From NCBI GenBank assembly GCA_965116865.1, contig OZ220727.1, positions 1,426,001 to 1,490,000 on the forward strand: a stretch of DNA of 64,000 bases. The letters run 5' to 3'. Position numbers and translations under genes: made by a program. Shown one piece after another: positions 42,869 through 50,648 of this stretch (the first letter of the stretch is position 1; the number at the start of each line of letters is the position of its first letter). Origin of the DNA: Aldehydirespirator sp965116865. GTDB lineage: Bacteria > Actinomycetota > Acidimicrobiia > Acidimicrobiales > Aldehydirespiratoraceae. The notes under the pieces were generated by a model. The model was not told the origin of the DNA. It did not search any database and worked only from the letters and a program-made list of their open reading frames with translations.

Positions 42869-44611
42869 TTCATCTGCGACGTCCTGGCCGGCTACGTCAC
42901 CTACAGCCGGTACTACCACCTGGAGAAGGCGATCCTCGACGACCCGGCCTACGACACCGCCAAGGCCCGCAGCGCGCTGGCCCGCTTCGTGACCCTGCAT
43001 CCCGACAACCTGGCCCAGAAGGCCGAGATCATCGTCGAGCACTTCCGCACCAAGATCGCCCGCCAGGTCGCCGGCAAGGCCAAGGCGATGGTGGTGTGCT
43101 CGTCGCGGCCCCACGCGGTGCGCATGTGGCAGGCGCTGCGCAGCTACGCCGCCGACCTGGGCTACGACCTGGGAGTGCTGGTGGCGTTCTCGGGGGAGGT
43201 CGAAGGGCTGACCGAGTCGCGGGCCAACGGCTTCGGGGAGTCGCAGACCGCCGCCCAGTTCGACACCGACAAATGGCAGATCATGGTGGTGGCCGAGAAG
43301 TTCCAGACAGGCTTCGACCAGCCCAAGCTGGCCGCCATGTACGTCGACAAGACCCTCACCGGACTCGCCGCGGTCCAGACCCTGTCGAGGCTCAACCGCA
43401 TCCACCCCGACAAGTCCGCCACGTTCGTGATGGACTTCGTGAACGACGCCGAAGAGATCGGCGAGGCGTTCGCGGTGTACCACGGCAAGACGGTCGCCCC
43501 GCCCACCGACCCCAACCTGCTGTTCGACACCCGCCGCGACCTCGACAGCTTCGGCGTGCTCGACACCGGCGAGATGGAGCGGGTCGCGGCCCTGCTATTG
43601 GATGAGGGCTCCCATGCCCAGATCGACGCTGCCCAGCAGCCGGCGGTCGACCGCTTCAACGGGCTGGAAGACGACGACCAGGACGCCTTCCGCGACGCGC
43701 TCGGCCGCTTCGTGCGGGTGTACGCGTTCCTGTCGCTGGTCGTGACATTCCGCAATCCCGAACTCGAGCGCGACTATCTGTACTGCCGAGCGCTGGCCAG
43801 GCTCATCCGGGATCGCGAGCACGGACAGAGCATCGACCTGGGCTCCGAGGTCGAACTGACCCACCTGCGCCACGAGCTGACCTTCGAGGGCTCGATAGAT
43901 CTGCCCGGCGGCGAGGGCGAAGTCACCACCATCTTCTCGGGCACCGGCCCCGCAGCCGACCCCGAACACGAGCGGCTGTCGCAGATCATCGCCCGCATCA
44001 ACGAGCGCTTCGGCACCGACTGGACTCAGAAGGATCGCCTGGTGTTCGATGCGGCCGCCGGTGATCTGGTCGCCGACGCTGAGATCCAGAACCAGGCCGT
44101 CAACAACGACGAGGCCACCTTCCGCGACCACGTGTTCCCCGAGCGCTACCTCAAGGCCCTGCTGTCACGAAGCGACCGCAACCGCGACCTGATCTTCAGC
44201 TACCTCGACAACAACGAACTCCAAGCCGAGGTCATGGACATCTTCGCGGTAGAGGTCCAACAGCGTGCCACCGTCGCTCGCCAACGGACCTGCCCCATAG
44301 GCGACCTGCTCGGCTCAGACCGCGAGTCGCTGTACCTGGAGCACAAGTCCACCCTGCGCTGGGACATCCACCAGCAGCACAAGGGCGGCGCTCCCGAAGA
44401 CGCCGCCGTCAAGGCCACCGCAGGGTTCACCAACTCCGAATTCGGCGGCACCCTGCTGGTAGGCGTAGCCGACGACGGCTCGGTCCACGGCCTCGAAGAC
44501 GACTACGCAACGTTCTCCAAACGAGGCCAGCGGGGCGACCGGGACGATCGGACTTTCTCTCACAGGCCAAGCACTACGAGGATTTCCTGCGCCTGCCCCA
44601 CGATAGTCTGA
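42869..44611 (+). pseudogene. hsdR: HsdR C-terminal part with truncated AlbA_2-like domain
   Basis: Continuation of hsdR: FICDVLAGYVTYSRYYHLEK, helicase C-terminal motifs (VVAEKFQTGFDQPKLAAMY and TLSRLNRIHPDKS) and the C-terminal helical domain. At the end an AlbA_2/Schlafen-like segment is fused (YLEHKSTLRWDIHQQHKGG ... FTNSEFGGTLLVGVADDG ... LEDDY). It is cut short near 44530, with matching residues (AKHYEDFLRLPHDSLIW) possibly in another frame up to 44620. It can be read separately from an ATG-less start at 42818. Confidence 0.85.
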
Positions 44612-44641
44612 TTTGGTAGATTGAATTGCTCTGATTTGGTA
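44607..44641. promoter_or_regulatory. Paired 12-bp direct repeats before the DUF4143 ATPase gene
   Basis: The 12-mer tctgatttggta occurs at 44607-44618 and 44630-44641, 23 bp (two helical turns) apart, in an unusually A+T-rich stretch just before the ATG at 44653. This is the form of an operator for a dimeric regulator. No regulator is encoded next to it except the downstream gene itself. Confidence 0.5.
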
Positions 44642-44652
44642 TATTGGCAGAG

Positions 44653-45957
44653 ATGGTGGACAGCGGAGCGCCGGATGCGCCGACACCAACCCTCACGCCT
44701 GCGGGCTATCGGAGCCGGATCGCTGAGACGAACACCGCCCGGGCGCTGAGGACAGCTCGCGCGCTGCTGATCGAAGGGCCGAAGGGCTGCGGAAAGACTT
44801 GGCTCGCCAAGCGGTTCGCCCGCAGCGAAGTGCTGCTCGAGCAGGATCCTGCTGCGTTCGCGCTCGCTGAAGCGGAGCCGAACAGGGTGCTCGATGGCGC
44901 CACTCCCCGGCTCATCGATGAATGGCAGCGCGTGCCGTCTCTGTGGGCGGCAGTCCGAGGGGCGTGCGACGCCCGGGCCGAGGCCGGACAGTTCATCCTC
45001 ACCGGATCGGCTACGCCGTCGGACCATCTCACCCGGCATTCCGGCGCCCTGCGAATCCAGCGGCTCGCGCTTCGCACCATGTCGCTGACCGAACGCGGTC
45101 TGTCCACCGCAGCGGTGTCGCTGGCCGGGCTGCTGCGCGGCGGGGTCTGCGCTGCCGACCGAACCGGACGGGGGGTGCCGGAGGCCGTCGACGCGCTGTG
45201 CCGAGGCGGCTGGCCGGGTTTGGACGAGAGCTCACCCGTGCGAGACGTGGTCCGAGCCCTCACGAGTTACCTCGAGGATGTTGCGCGTACCGACATTCGC
45301 CAAGTCGACGGCGTGGCTCGCGACCCGGTGAGGGTCAAAGCGCTGCTGCGCTCGCTCGCACGCAACGTCGGCACGTCGGCAAGCCTCAACAAGCTCGCGG
45401 CCGAGTCGAACGCGGCCGCCCCGCTCAGCCGGCACTCGGTGCGCGCCTATCTCGACGCCCTGGAGCGCCTTCACGTCGTCGAGCCGCTCACGGCCTGGCC
45501 GACCCATCTGCGTTCGCGATCGCCTCTGCTCGTCAGCCCCAAGCACCACTTCACCGATCCGTCGCTAGCCGTGGCGGCGCTGCGAGCCAGCCCTCAGCGC
45601 CTCCTTGCCGACCCCGAAGCGCTGGGACTGCTGCTCGAATCGCTCGTCATCAGAGATCTGCGCATCTATGCGCAGGCGGCCGACGCGGAGGTGTACTCGT
45701 TCACCGATGCAGCGGGCGCAGAGGCCGATGCCATCGTCGATGCCGGAGACGGCCGCTGGATCGCGATCGAGGTCAAGCTCGGCGGCACGGGTCAGATCGA
45801 GCAAGCGGCCCGCTCGCTGCTGACCGTGCGCCGCAAGGTGGACGAGTCGAGGATGGGCCCAGCAGCCAAGCTCATCGTGGTCACCGCCGCCGACGGCTAC
45901 GCCTACGACCGTCCCGACGGCGTTTCAGTGGTGCCCCTCTTCGCGCTCGGCCCCTGA
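44653..45957 (+). CDS. AAA ATPase with DUF4143 domain
   Basis: P-loop ATPase of the AAA/DUF4143 type, about 434 residues. Walker A LIEGPKGCGKTWLAKR, a Walker B-like LIDEWQRVPSLW, sensor GQFILTGSATPS and the DUF4143 C-terminal half with VSPKHHFTDPSLAVAALRA and a nuclease-like WIAIEVKLGG ending. The function of such ATPases is unsettled; they are frequent in mobile or defence regions. ATG 44653 is preferred over a TTG at 44644. Confidence 0.88.
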   Translation: MVDSGAPDAPTPTLTPAGYRSRIAETNTARALRTARALLIEGPKGCGKTWLAKRFARSEVLLEQDPAAFALAEAEPNRVLDGATPRLIDEWQRVPSLWAAVRGACDARAEAGQFILTGSATPSDHLTRHSGALRIQRLALRTMSLTERGLSTAAVSLAGLLRGGVCAADRTGRGVPEAVDALCRGGWPGLDESSPVRDVVRALTSYLEDVARTDIRQVDGVARDPVRVKALLRSLARNVGTSASLNKLAAESNAAAPLSRHSVRAYLDALERLHVVEPLTAWPTHLRSRSPLLVSPKHHFTDPSLAVAALRASPQRLLADPEALGLLLESLVIRDLRIYAQAADAEVYSFTDAAGAEADAIVDAGDGRWIAIEVKLGGTGQIEQAARSLLTVRRKVDESRMGPAAKLIVVTAADGYAYDRPDGVSVVPLFALGP

Positions 45958-46042
45958 TGCGCCGGCCGGGCCGCTCGCTGAGTAGCGGTCTAGTACTTGG
46001 TGCGCCAGGCCGGCAACGGCACGGCCACCATTGTCGAGTAAC

Positions 46043-46486
46043 TCAACCATCGGCAGGATTCTCCGCCCTAGTGGCAGCCGCCACGAGGCGGTCGTCGGTG
46101 GAGATGATCGGGGTATCCAGGCGCTCGGCCAGCTCGACGTAGAGAGCGTCGACTAGCCGAAGGTCGCCGCGGCGGTCCCAGGCCCCGGCGAGCAGCGGCC
46201 CGACCGGATGGCGTTGGATTCGAGCGTTCTCCACTCTCGGCAACAGCGCCGGCATCGCGGCAGCGGGAACGTGATTGGCGCGGCTGAGGCGACCGAGTGC
46301 TGAGAGCACCTCGGCATCGAAGTGTGCCGGAGTGTGGATCTCGCCACCCAGCAGACGCAGGCGGATAGCGAGAGCCGGCGGAGCGCCCAACAGCAGGTCG
46401 ACCATCGCCGATGCGTCGAGCACCAACTTGTTGCCGTCCGCAGTCGCTGATCGGCCCGGACCCCGCACCCTGCTGTCAGAGGCCAA
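46043..46486 (-). CDS. vapC: PIN-domain toxin VapC
   Basis: Predicted Mg-dependent ribonuclease toxin. The four acidic positions of the PIN fold are visible: LVLDASAMVDLLL (Asp), HFDAEVLSALG (Glu), LRLVDALYVELA (Asp) and IISTDDRLV (Asp). About 120 residues follow a 20-residue lead, so a later start is possible. It overlaps the antitoxin gene by 11 bp. Confidence 0.9.
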   Translation of the reverse strand: MASDSRVRGPGRSATADGNKLVLDASAMVDLLLGAPPALAIRLRLLGGEIHTPAHFDAEVLSALGRLSRANHVPAAAMPALLPRVENARIQRHPVGPLLAGAWDRRGDLRLVDALYVELAERLDTPIISTDDRLVAAATRAENPADG

Positions 46487-46697
46487 ACTCGTCCTTGGCT
46501 TCCGTCACCGCCTGCTTCACTAGGGCATAGTCAACGTCAATCGGATCAAGAGACGCGAGATCGTCTAGCCAGTCATTAACAGCCCGCACATCGAGCGCCC
46601 GCCGGATGGCTTCCTGCGTCAGGCCTGAAACGTTGAGGTCGGCCGCCCGAGCCTGTTCCGCCAGTTCATCGGGCAGGTACACGTTCACACGAGCCAT
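46476..46697 (-). CDS. vapB: VapB-type ribbon-helix-helix antitoxin
   Basis: Antitoxin of 73 residues. The N-terminal ribbon-helix-helix MARVNVYLPDELAEQARAA binds DNA and the acidic C-terminus (VTEAKDEFGL) should wrap the toxin. Start at ATG 46697 (or 46703). Co-transcribed with, and overlapping, vapC; autoregulation is expected. Confidence 0.88.
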   Translation of the reverse strand: MARVNVYLPDELAEQARAADLNVSGLTQEAIRRALDVRAVNDWLDDLASLDPIDVDYALVKQAVTEAKDEFGL

Positions 46698-46731
46698 GCG
46701 CATACTATACACACAAAGCGGAGTGAGCGGA

Positions 46732-47023
46732 CGCTCAACCGTTGCAACCCCGCCACCCACTGCACCGCCGCCGTCGAGGAGCTCCTCGACGGCCACCACC
46801 GCGTGTTCCTGCACCGCACCCCCACCCACGCATCCTGGCCCAACCAGATCGAGACGCGGTTCTCCATCCTCACCCGACAACTCCCCGACACAGCCGAGTT
46901 CGCCCACACCAGCGACCTCGCCGGAGCCATCCTCGACCACATCGACGACTACAACAACCGGGCCAAACCCTTCAAATGGACCTACCACCCAAACCAACAG
47001 CCACAGAACTCACGCGCGTGACC
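46732..47023 (+). pseudogene. IS630-type transposase C-terminal remnant
   Basis: About 95 codons encode the end of an IS630-family DDE transposase: VFLHRTPTHASWPNQIETRF (catalytic Glu region), SILTRQLPDTAEF and LDHIDDYNNRAKPFKWTY. The N-terminal two thirds are missing. It is unlike the complete IS630 copy at 36 kb. Its last 36 bp are duplicated downstream. Confidence 0.82.
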
Positions 47024-47095
47024 CGGTAAGCCCGCTCTCTGACTCTCTCCCGCTGCCGGCCCAAACCAACAGCCACAGAACTCACGCGCGTGACC
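46988..47095. repeat. Direct repeat 36 + 36-bp spacer + 36 (period 72)
   Basis: The 36-bp repeat cccaaaccaacagccacaga... (end of the IS630 remnant) is at 46988-47023 and, identical, at 47060-47095, with exactly 36 unrelated bases between. Confidence 0.95.
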
Positions 47096-47200
47096 ACTAG
47101 GTTCGCCGCGGCGCATCGTTCGCCCGCATCCCCATGAGTACCACACGGCTCTGACACAGATGCGCGATGCCAGGGCGCGGATTCGGGGTTCGCGGGCGGG

Positions 47201-47638
47201 TCAGACGGCGACGATGGCCACGAGGTCTTCGAGCGAGCGGAAGTCGTCGGGATTGCGGGTGTAGAGCGGGAGTCCCTCGGCTACGGCGGTGGCGGCGATC
47301 ATCAGGTCGACAGCTCGCGCCCCCCGTGGCTTGCGTCCCGCCGTCATCGCCGCTGAGAAGACTCGACCATAGGCGCGGGCCGCGTCGGCACTGAAGGGGA
47401 TGGGGTCGAAGGTCACTTCGGTGCGTTGCAGCCGGTCCTGGCGTCGTCCTCGCTCTTCGGGGTCGCTGGCCGCGTGAGGACCTGCGGTCAGTTCCGCGAG
47501 CGTGATCGCGCTGATGGCTGCCTCTGTCGGCAGAGCCGAAGCCGGTATCCGATCCAGGTCGATGACAACCGACGTGTCGAGCAGCCCGCGCTCGAATCGG
47601 CTGACACTAGGCACGGACGGTGGGGTCCTGGTCGGCAA
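47201..47638 (-). CDS. vapC: PIN-domain toxin (VapC family)
   Basis: Predicted ribonuclease toxin. The PIN acidic residues are in LLDTSVVIDLDR, ITLAELTAGPH, ARAVDLMIAATAVAEG and YTRNPDDF. The start may be ATG 47638 or, more likely, GTG 47614, which overlaps the antitoxin stop by 8 bp. It pairs with the Phd/YefM-type antitoxin upstream rather than a ribbon-helix-helix protein. Confidence 0.88.
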   Translation of the reverse strand: MPTRTPPSVPSVSRFERGLLDTSVVIDLDRIPASALPTEAAISAITLAELTAGPHAASDPEERGRRQDRLQRTEVTFDPIPFSADAARAYGRVFSAAMTAGRKPRGARAVDLMIAATAVAEGLPLYTRNPDDFRSLEDLVAIVAV

Positions 47639-47861
47639 CCAGGTCGAGGTCGCGGCGGAGGCTCTCGTAGTCCACCGGGGCAGCCGCTCCGAAGAGCTCG
47701 ACGGCGGCCTCGGCGCGGACGAAGCAGCGGCGCCGCAGGGGCGTCAGCGCACCCACAGGCTCGCCGTTGCGGGTGATCGTGAACGTCTCGCCCTCGCTGA
47801 GCGCTCGCATGATCCGACCGCTGTCATTCCGGAGTTGTCGCTGGCTGATCTCGGTACTCAT
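47607..47861 (-). CDS. Phd/YefM-family antitoxin
   Basis: Antitoxin of 84 residues beginning MSTEISQRQLRNDSGRIMRA, then GETFTITRNGEPVGALTPL, the Phd/YefM DNA-binding fold, and a C-terminal region VDYESLRRDLDLV that should bind the PIN toxin. The leader gtagcaccccgtgctac (47873-47889) is a near-perfect palindrome and a plausible operator. Confidence 0.88.
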   Translation of the reverse strand: MSTEISQRQLRNDSGRIMRALSEGETFTITRNGEPVGALTPLRRRCFVRAEAAVELFGAAAPVDYESLRRDLDLVADQDPTVRA

Positions 47862-47872
47862 GCCACCATCGT

Positions 47873-47889
47873 AGCACCCCGTGCTACAC
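47873..47889. promoter_or_regulatory. Palindromic operator before the phd-vapC pair
   Basis: gtagcac-ccc-gtgctac is a 7-bp perfect inverted repeat around three bases, about 11 bp upstream of the antitoxin ATG. Phd-type antitoxins bind such palindromes to repress their own operons. Confidence 0.6.
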
Positions 47890-48980
47890 TCCCTTGTTGC
47901 GCGCCCGGCAGGCCTTCGCGATCTCCGCAGAGCACCCGGCCGCGTCTGCGCGCAGCTGCATCCCCGCGCCCGGGTCGCGTCGTCGCCGTCTCGGCGCCCG
48001 GCTGCCACCGCGGCAGCAAGCTGGTCCACAGCCGCGTCGAGCACCGCTATGTGGCCACAGACGCTGTCCGCCGCCGCGTTGCCGGCGCGCAGCATCACCG
48101 ACAGCGGCTCGCCGTCGGCGGCGCACAGCACCGGACGGAACCCGAACCCGCCCTTGTGACGCGCCGCCACGCGCTCCTTGTTCACAGAGCGGACCTCCAC
48201 CAGCGTCGAGTCGACTGTTGAGTAATGCCGATTTCGCGCAGCACACAACCTTCTGACCTGCGGTTTTGTGACAGCGATATCGCGATTTTGGGACATAATC
48301 AACACTCTCCGAGTCGATGTCCAACACCACCGGCTCATCCCCCGACAACCCGCCGCCGCGCTCGCACACACCGGCGCGCACCGCAACCGCCGCGACCAAC
48401 AAGCCCCCCACCGCATCAGGACCCAGCCCCCGCAGCGTGCGATACAGAGTCGAATCAGACGCCAGACCGAGTGCTCTCAGTCTTGTTCACCGCGGCTAGG
48501 AGCCCGATCGTGCGATACAGAGCCGAATCAGACGCCAGACCGAGTACTTGTCGGCCTTCACTTCCGGTGCCGGGCCCGCAGCATGCGACACAGAGCCGAA
48601 TCAGACGCCACCTTCCCGAACAGCACCGGCTGCGCCCGCAGACGCTCGATGCCCGCGCAGCACTCCCAGCCACCCGCAAACATCAACAAAGCATGCACCA
48701 GCACCTTGCCACGACCATGAACCGCCGCCCGCTCGCCCGCCTGCGGCACCGCCGCCGACAACGCCGCCCCCAGCCCCAAACCGTCAGCGAAACGCCCCAG
48801 AACAAACAAACCCCCATACGCCGCCACCTGCCCGCCGCCGCCTGTCACCCCCACATCGCGAGTGCCGTTAGACCTCATCTCGGAGACGCCCCCTCCCGTG
48901 GGTCCGATACGTGGTCGACAACACGCATCACCCCACACCGGAGGGGCTTTCCCGCGAACCCGCAACCGCCACCACCGCAC
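47890..48980 (-). pseudogene. IS1380-family transposase remnant
   Basis: Decayed DDE transposase in several frames. Recognisable pieces from N to C terminus are GKVLVHALLMFAGGWECCAG and LRAQPVLFGKVASDSALCRM (about 48720-48580), ASDSTLYRTLRGLGPDAVGG (about 48470-48400), PVVLDIDSESVDY (first Asp, about 48320) and ARHKGGFGFRPVLCAADGEP with LSVMLRAGNAAADS (about 48170-48060). Two 73-bp repeat-spacer insertions lie inside it at 48437-48610. No terminal repeats were identified. Confidence 0.78.
48437..48610. repeat. Three 36-bp repeats with two different spacers (period 73)
   Basis: The repeat gtgcgatacagagccgaatc... stands at 48437, 48510 and, truncated and slightly diverged, at 48583. Spacer 1 (gctctcagtcttgttc..., 37 bp) and spacer 2 (acttgtcggccttcac..., about 37 bp) differ completely. 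It interrupts the IS1380 remnant. Confidence 0.92.
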
Positions 48981-49041
48981 CCTCGTGAACGATTGAGGCT
49001 AGCGCTACGGCGACGACAATCGCGGCGACGGTCTTGGACAT
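48928..49041 (-). CDS. Possible small peptide or truncated exported protein, 37 residues
   Basis: An ATG at 49041 with gaggag upstream opens MSKTVAAIVVAVALASIVHE, a basic then hydrophobic start like a signal peptide, and stops after GSRESPSGVG. It is probably the 5' end of an exported protein cut off by the IS1380 element. The rest of 48981-49291 holds nothing recognisable. Confidence 0.35.
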   Translation of the reverse strand: MSKTVAAIVVAVALASIVHEGAVVAVAGSRESPSGVG

Positions 49042-49291
49042 GGGTGGCTCCTCTCGCGTCGGGATTTGGGTGTCGGTTGCCGTACCGGACACCATGTGCC
49101 AGACCGGCAGCACCCGCTCCAGCTTTCGCAGCGACGACGCCATCGTCGACGGCCTCCATCATCAAGACCAGCAACCATGTCAGTCAAGCGGTCTGCAAAA
49201 ACCAGGATTCCGTCGCGCGGAAATGGACACAACACAACCTACGCTCGCCGCGAACGCCGCGGCAACGCACCGCACCACCACCCACCCACAC

Positions 49292-50401
49292 TCACAGCGG
49301 GCGGCGATGCCGGTCTGCGGACGCGGCGCTGCGCATCACCTCCACCGGCGCCTCGACACCGGTCCACAGCTCGAACGCGGCCGCGGCCTGGTACACCAGC
49401 ATCGACAGACCGTTGTGAGCCTCGACACCCCGGTGCCGCAGAGCCGCCAACCAGGGAGTCTCCAGCGGCTCATACACCAGGTCCACCGCGACCTGGCCGG
49501 GCCTCATCAGGCCCGGGTCGCACGGCATGGCAGATCTGCCGGGAGCCGCACGAGGATCCGCGCCCATGCCGGCATCAGCAACCCCGACCCCGGACCCGAC
49601 CTCCAACACCGGATTCAGAGCACAAGGATCCGCGCCCATGCCGGCATCAGCAACCCCGACCCCGGACCCGACCTCCAACACCGGATTCAGAGCACAAGGA
49701 TCCGCGCCCATGCCGGCATCAGCAACCGCTTCTCCGCCGGCCGCGTCGGTCGGGCGCGGAACTGTGGGACGACCCGCACCCATGCCCACCGCAGTGGCGT
49801 TCACCACTACGTCCGCGGCGGCGATGTCGTCTGTCGAGCCGACCCGGCCCGGCCGTCCCGACCCAGCGGCCGCATTGGCGACGTCCGCAGCGGTTCGAGC
49901 CTTCGACAACGTGCGGTTGACCACGGCGACCTCGGCCGCGCCGGCCGCGGCGAGTCCCCAAGCGACCGCCCGGGCCGCGCCGCCCGCGCCCACCAGCGCC
50001 ACGCGAAGGCCCTCAGGCTCGACCCCGGCGTCGGCCCTGAGCCCGGACACGAAGCCGTCGGCGTCGGTGTTGGCGGCTCGCAGCCGACCGTCGCCCAGCG
50101 GCAGGATGCAGTTCGCTGCGCCCAACACCGCCACCATTTCGTCACGGACGTCCGCGGCCTCGGCCAACTCGGCCTTCAAAGGCATGGTCACCGAAAGACC
50201 GGCCAGCCGCAGCGCCCGCATCGCCTTCAAGGCTGCCGCGCCGGTGCCTGCAGGCGCCTCGAACGCGCCGAACACCCAGTCGATGCCCGTCGCTGCGAAG
50301 GCCGCGTTGTGGATGGCCGGCGAGCGGGAGTGCCGGACCGGGTCGCCGATCACCGCCGCCACCCGCGTCGTCCGCGCCGCCCTCCCCTGCCGCTCAACCA
50401 T
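49292..50401 (-). CDS. aroE: Shikimate dehydrogenase with 48-residue repeat insertion
   Basis: NADP-dependent reduction of 3-dehydroshikimate to shikimate. Substrate-domain motif VIGDPVRHSRSPAIHNAAF and MPLKAELAEA (catalytic Lys), ANTDADGF, NADP-binding VALVGAGGAARAVAWGLA and VNRTLSKA, and VDLVYEPLETPWL with NGLSMLVYQAAAAF all fit. Between VPRPTDAAGGEA and RPGQVAVDLVYEP there are two extra 24-residue units (VADAGMGADPCALNPVLEVG...), encoded by 72-bp repeats. ATG 50401 lies inside a 73-bp repeat array shared with the mltG end. Confidence 0.92.
   Translation of the reverse strand: MVERQGRAARTTRVAAVIGDPVRHSRSPAIHNAAFAATGIDWVFGAFEAPAGTGAAALKAMRALRLAGLSVTMPLKAELAEAADVRDEMVAVLGAANCILPLGDGRLRAANTDADGFVSGLRADAGVEPEGLRVALVGAGGAARAVAWGLAAAGAAEVAVVNRTLSKARTAADVANAAAGSGRPGRVGSTDDIAAADVVVNATAVGMGAGRPTVPRPTDAAGGEAVADAGMGADPCALNPVLEVGSGVGVADAGMGADPCALNPVLEVGSGVGVADAGMGADPRAAPGRSAMPCDPGLMRPGQVAVDLVYEPLETPWLAALRHRGVEAHNGLSMLVYQAAAAFELWTGVEAPVEVMRSAASADRHRRPL
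49549..49727. repeat. Three 35-bp repeats with two identical 37-bp spacers (period 72) inside aroE
   Basis: Repeats beginning cac[g/a]aggatccgcgccc start at 49549, 49621 and 49693. The spacer (ccgaccccggacccgacc...) is the same both times. The total of 144 inserted bp adds 48 codons in frame. Confidence 0.94.
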
Positions 50402-50648
50402 CAACAACAACCGAACTCTCGACAAACACCCCAACGCCGAGACCGTCCAAACAAGGATTGGCCCGCTCAACCATCAACAACAACCGAACTCTCGACAAAC
50501 ACCCCAACGCCGAGACCGTCCAAACAAGGATTGGCCCGCTCAACCATCAACAACAACCGAACTCTCGACAAACACCCCAACGCCGAGACCGTCCAAACAA
50601 GGATTGGCCCGCTCAACCATCAGCAGTAACCGAGCTCTCGGCAGACAG
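50392..50648. repeat. 73-bp tandem repeat, four repeats and three spacers, between mltG and aroE
   Basis: Repeats beginning gctcaaccatcaacaacaac start at 50392, 50465, 50538 and 50611 with identical 36-bp spacers (ccccaacgccgagacc...). The last repeat contains the mltG stop and has several A-to-G differences. The first contains the aroE ATG. Confidence 0.94.
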
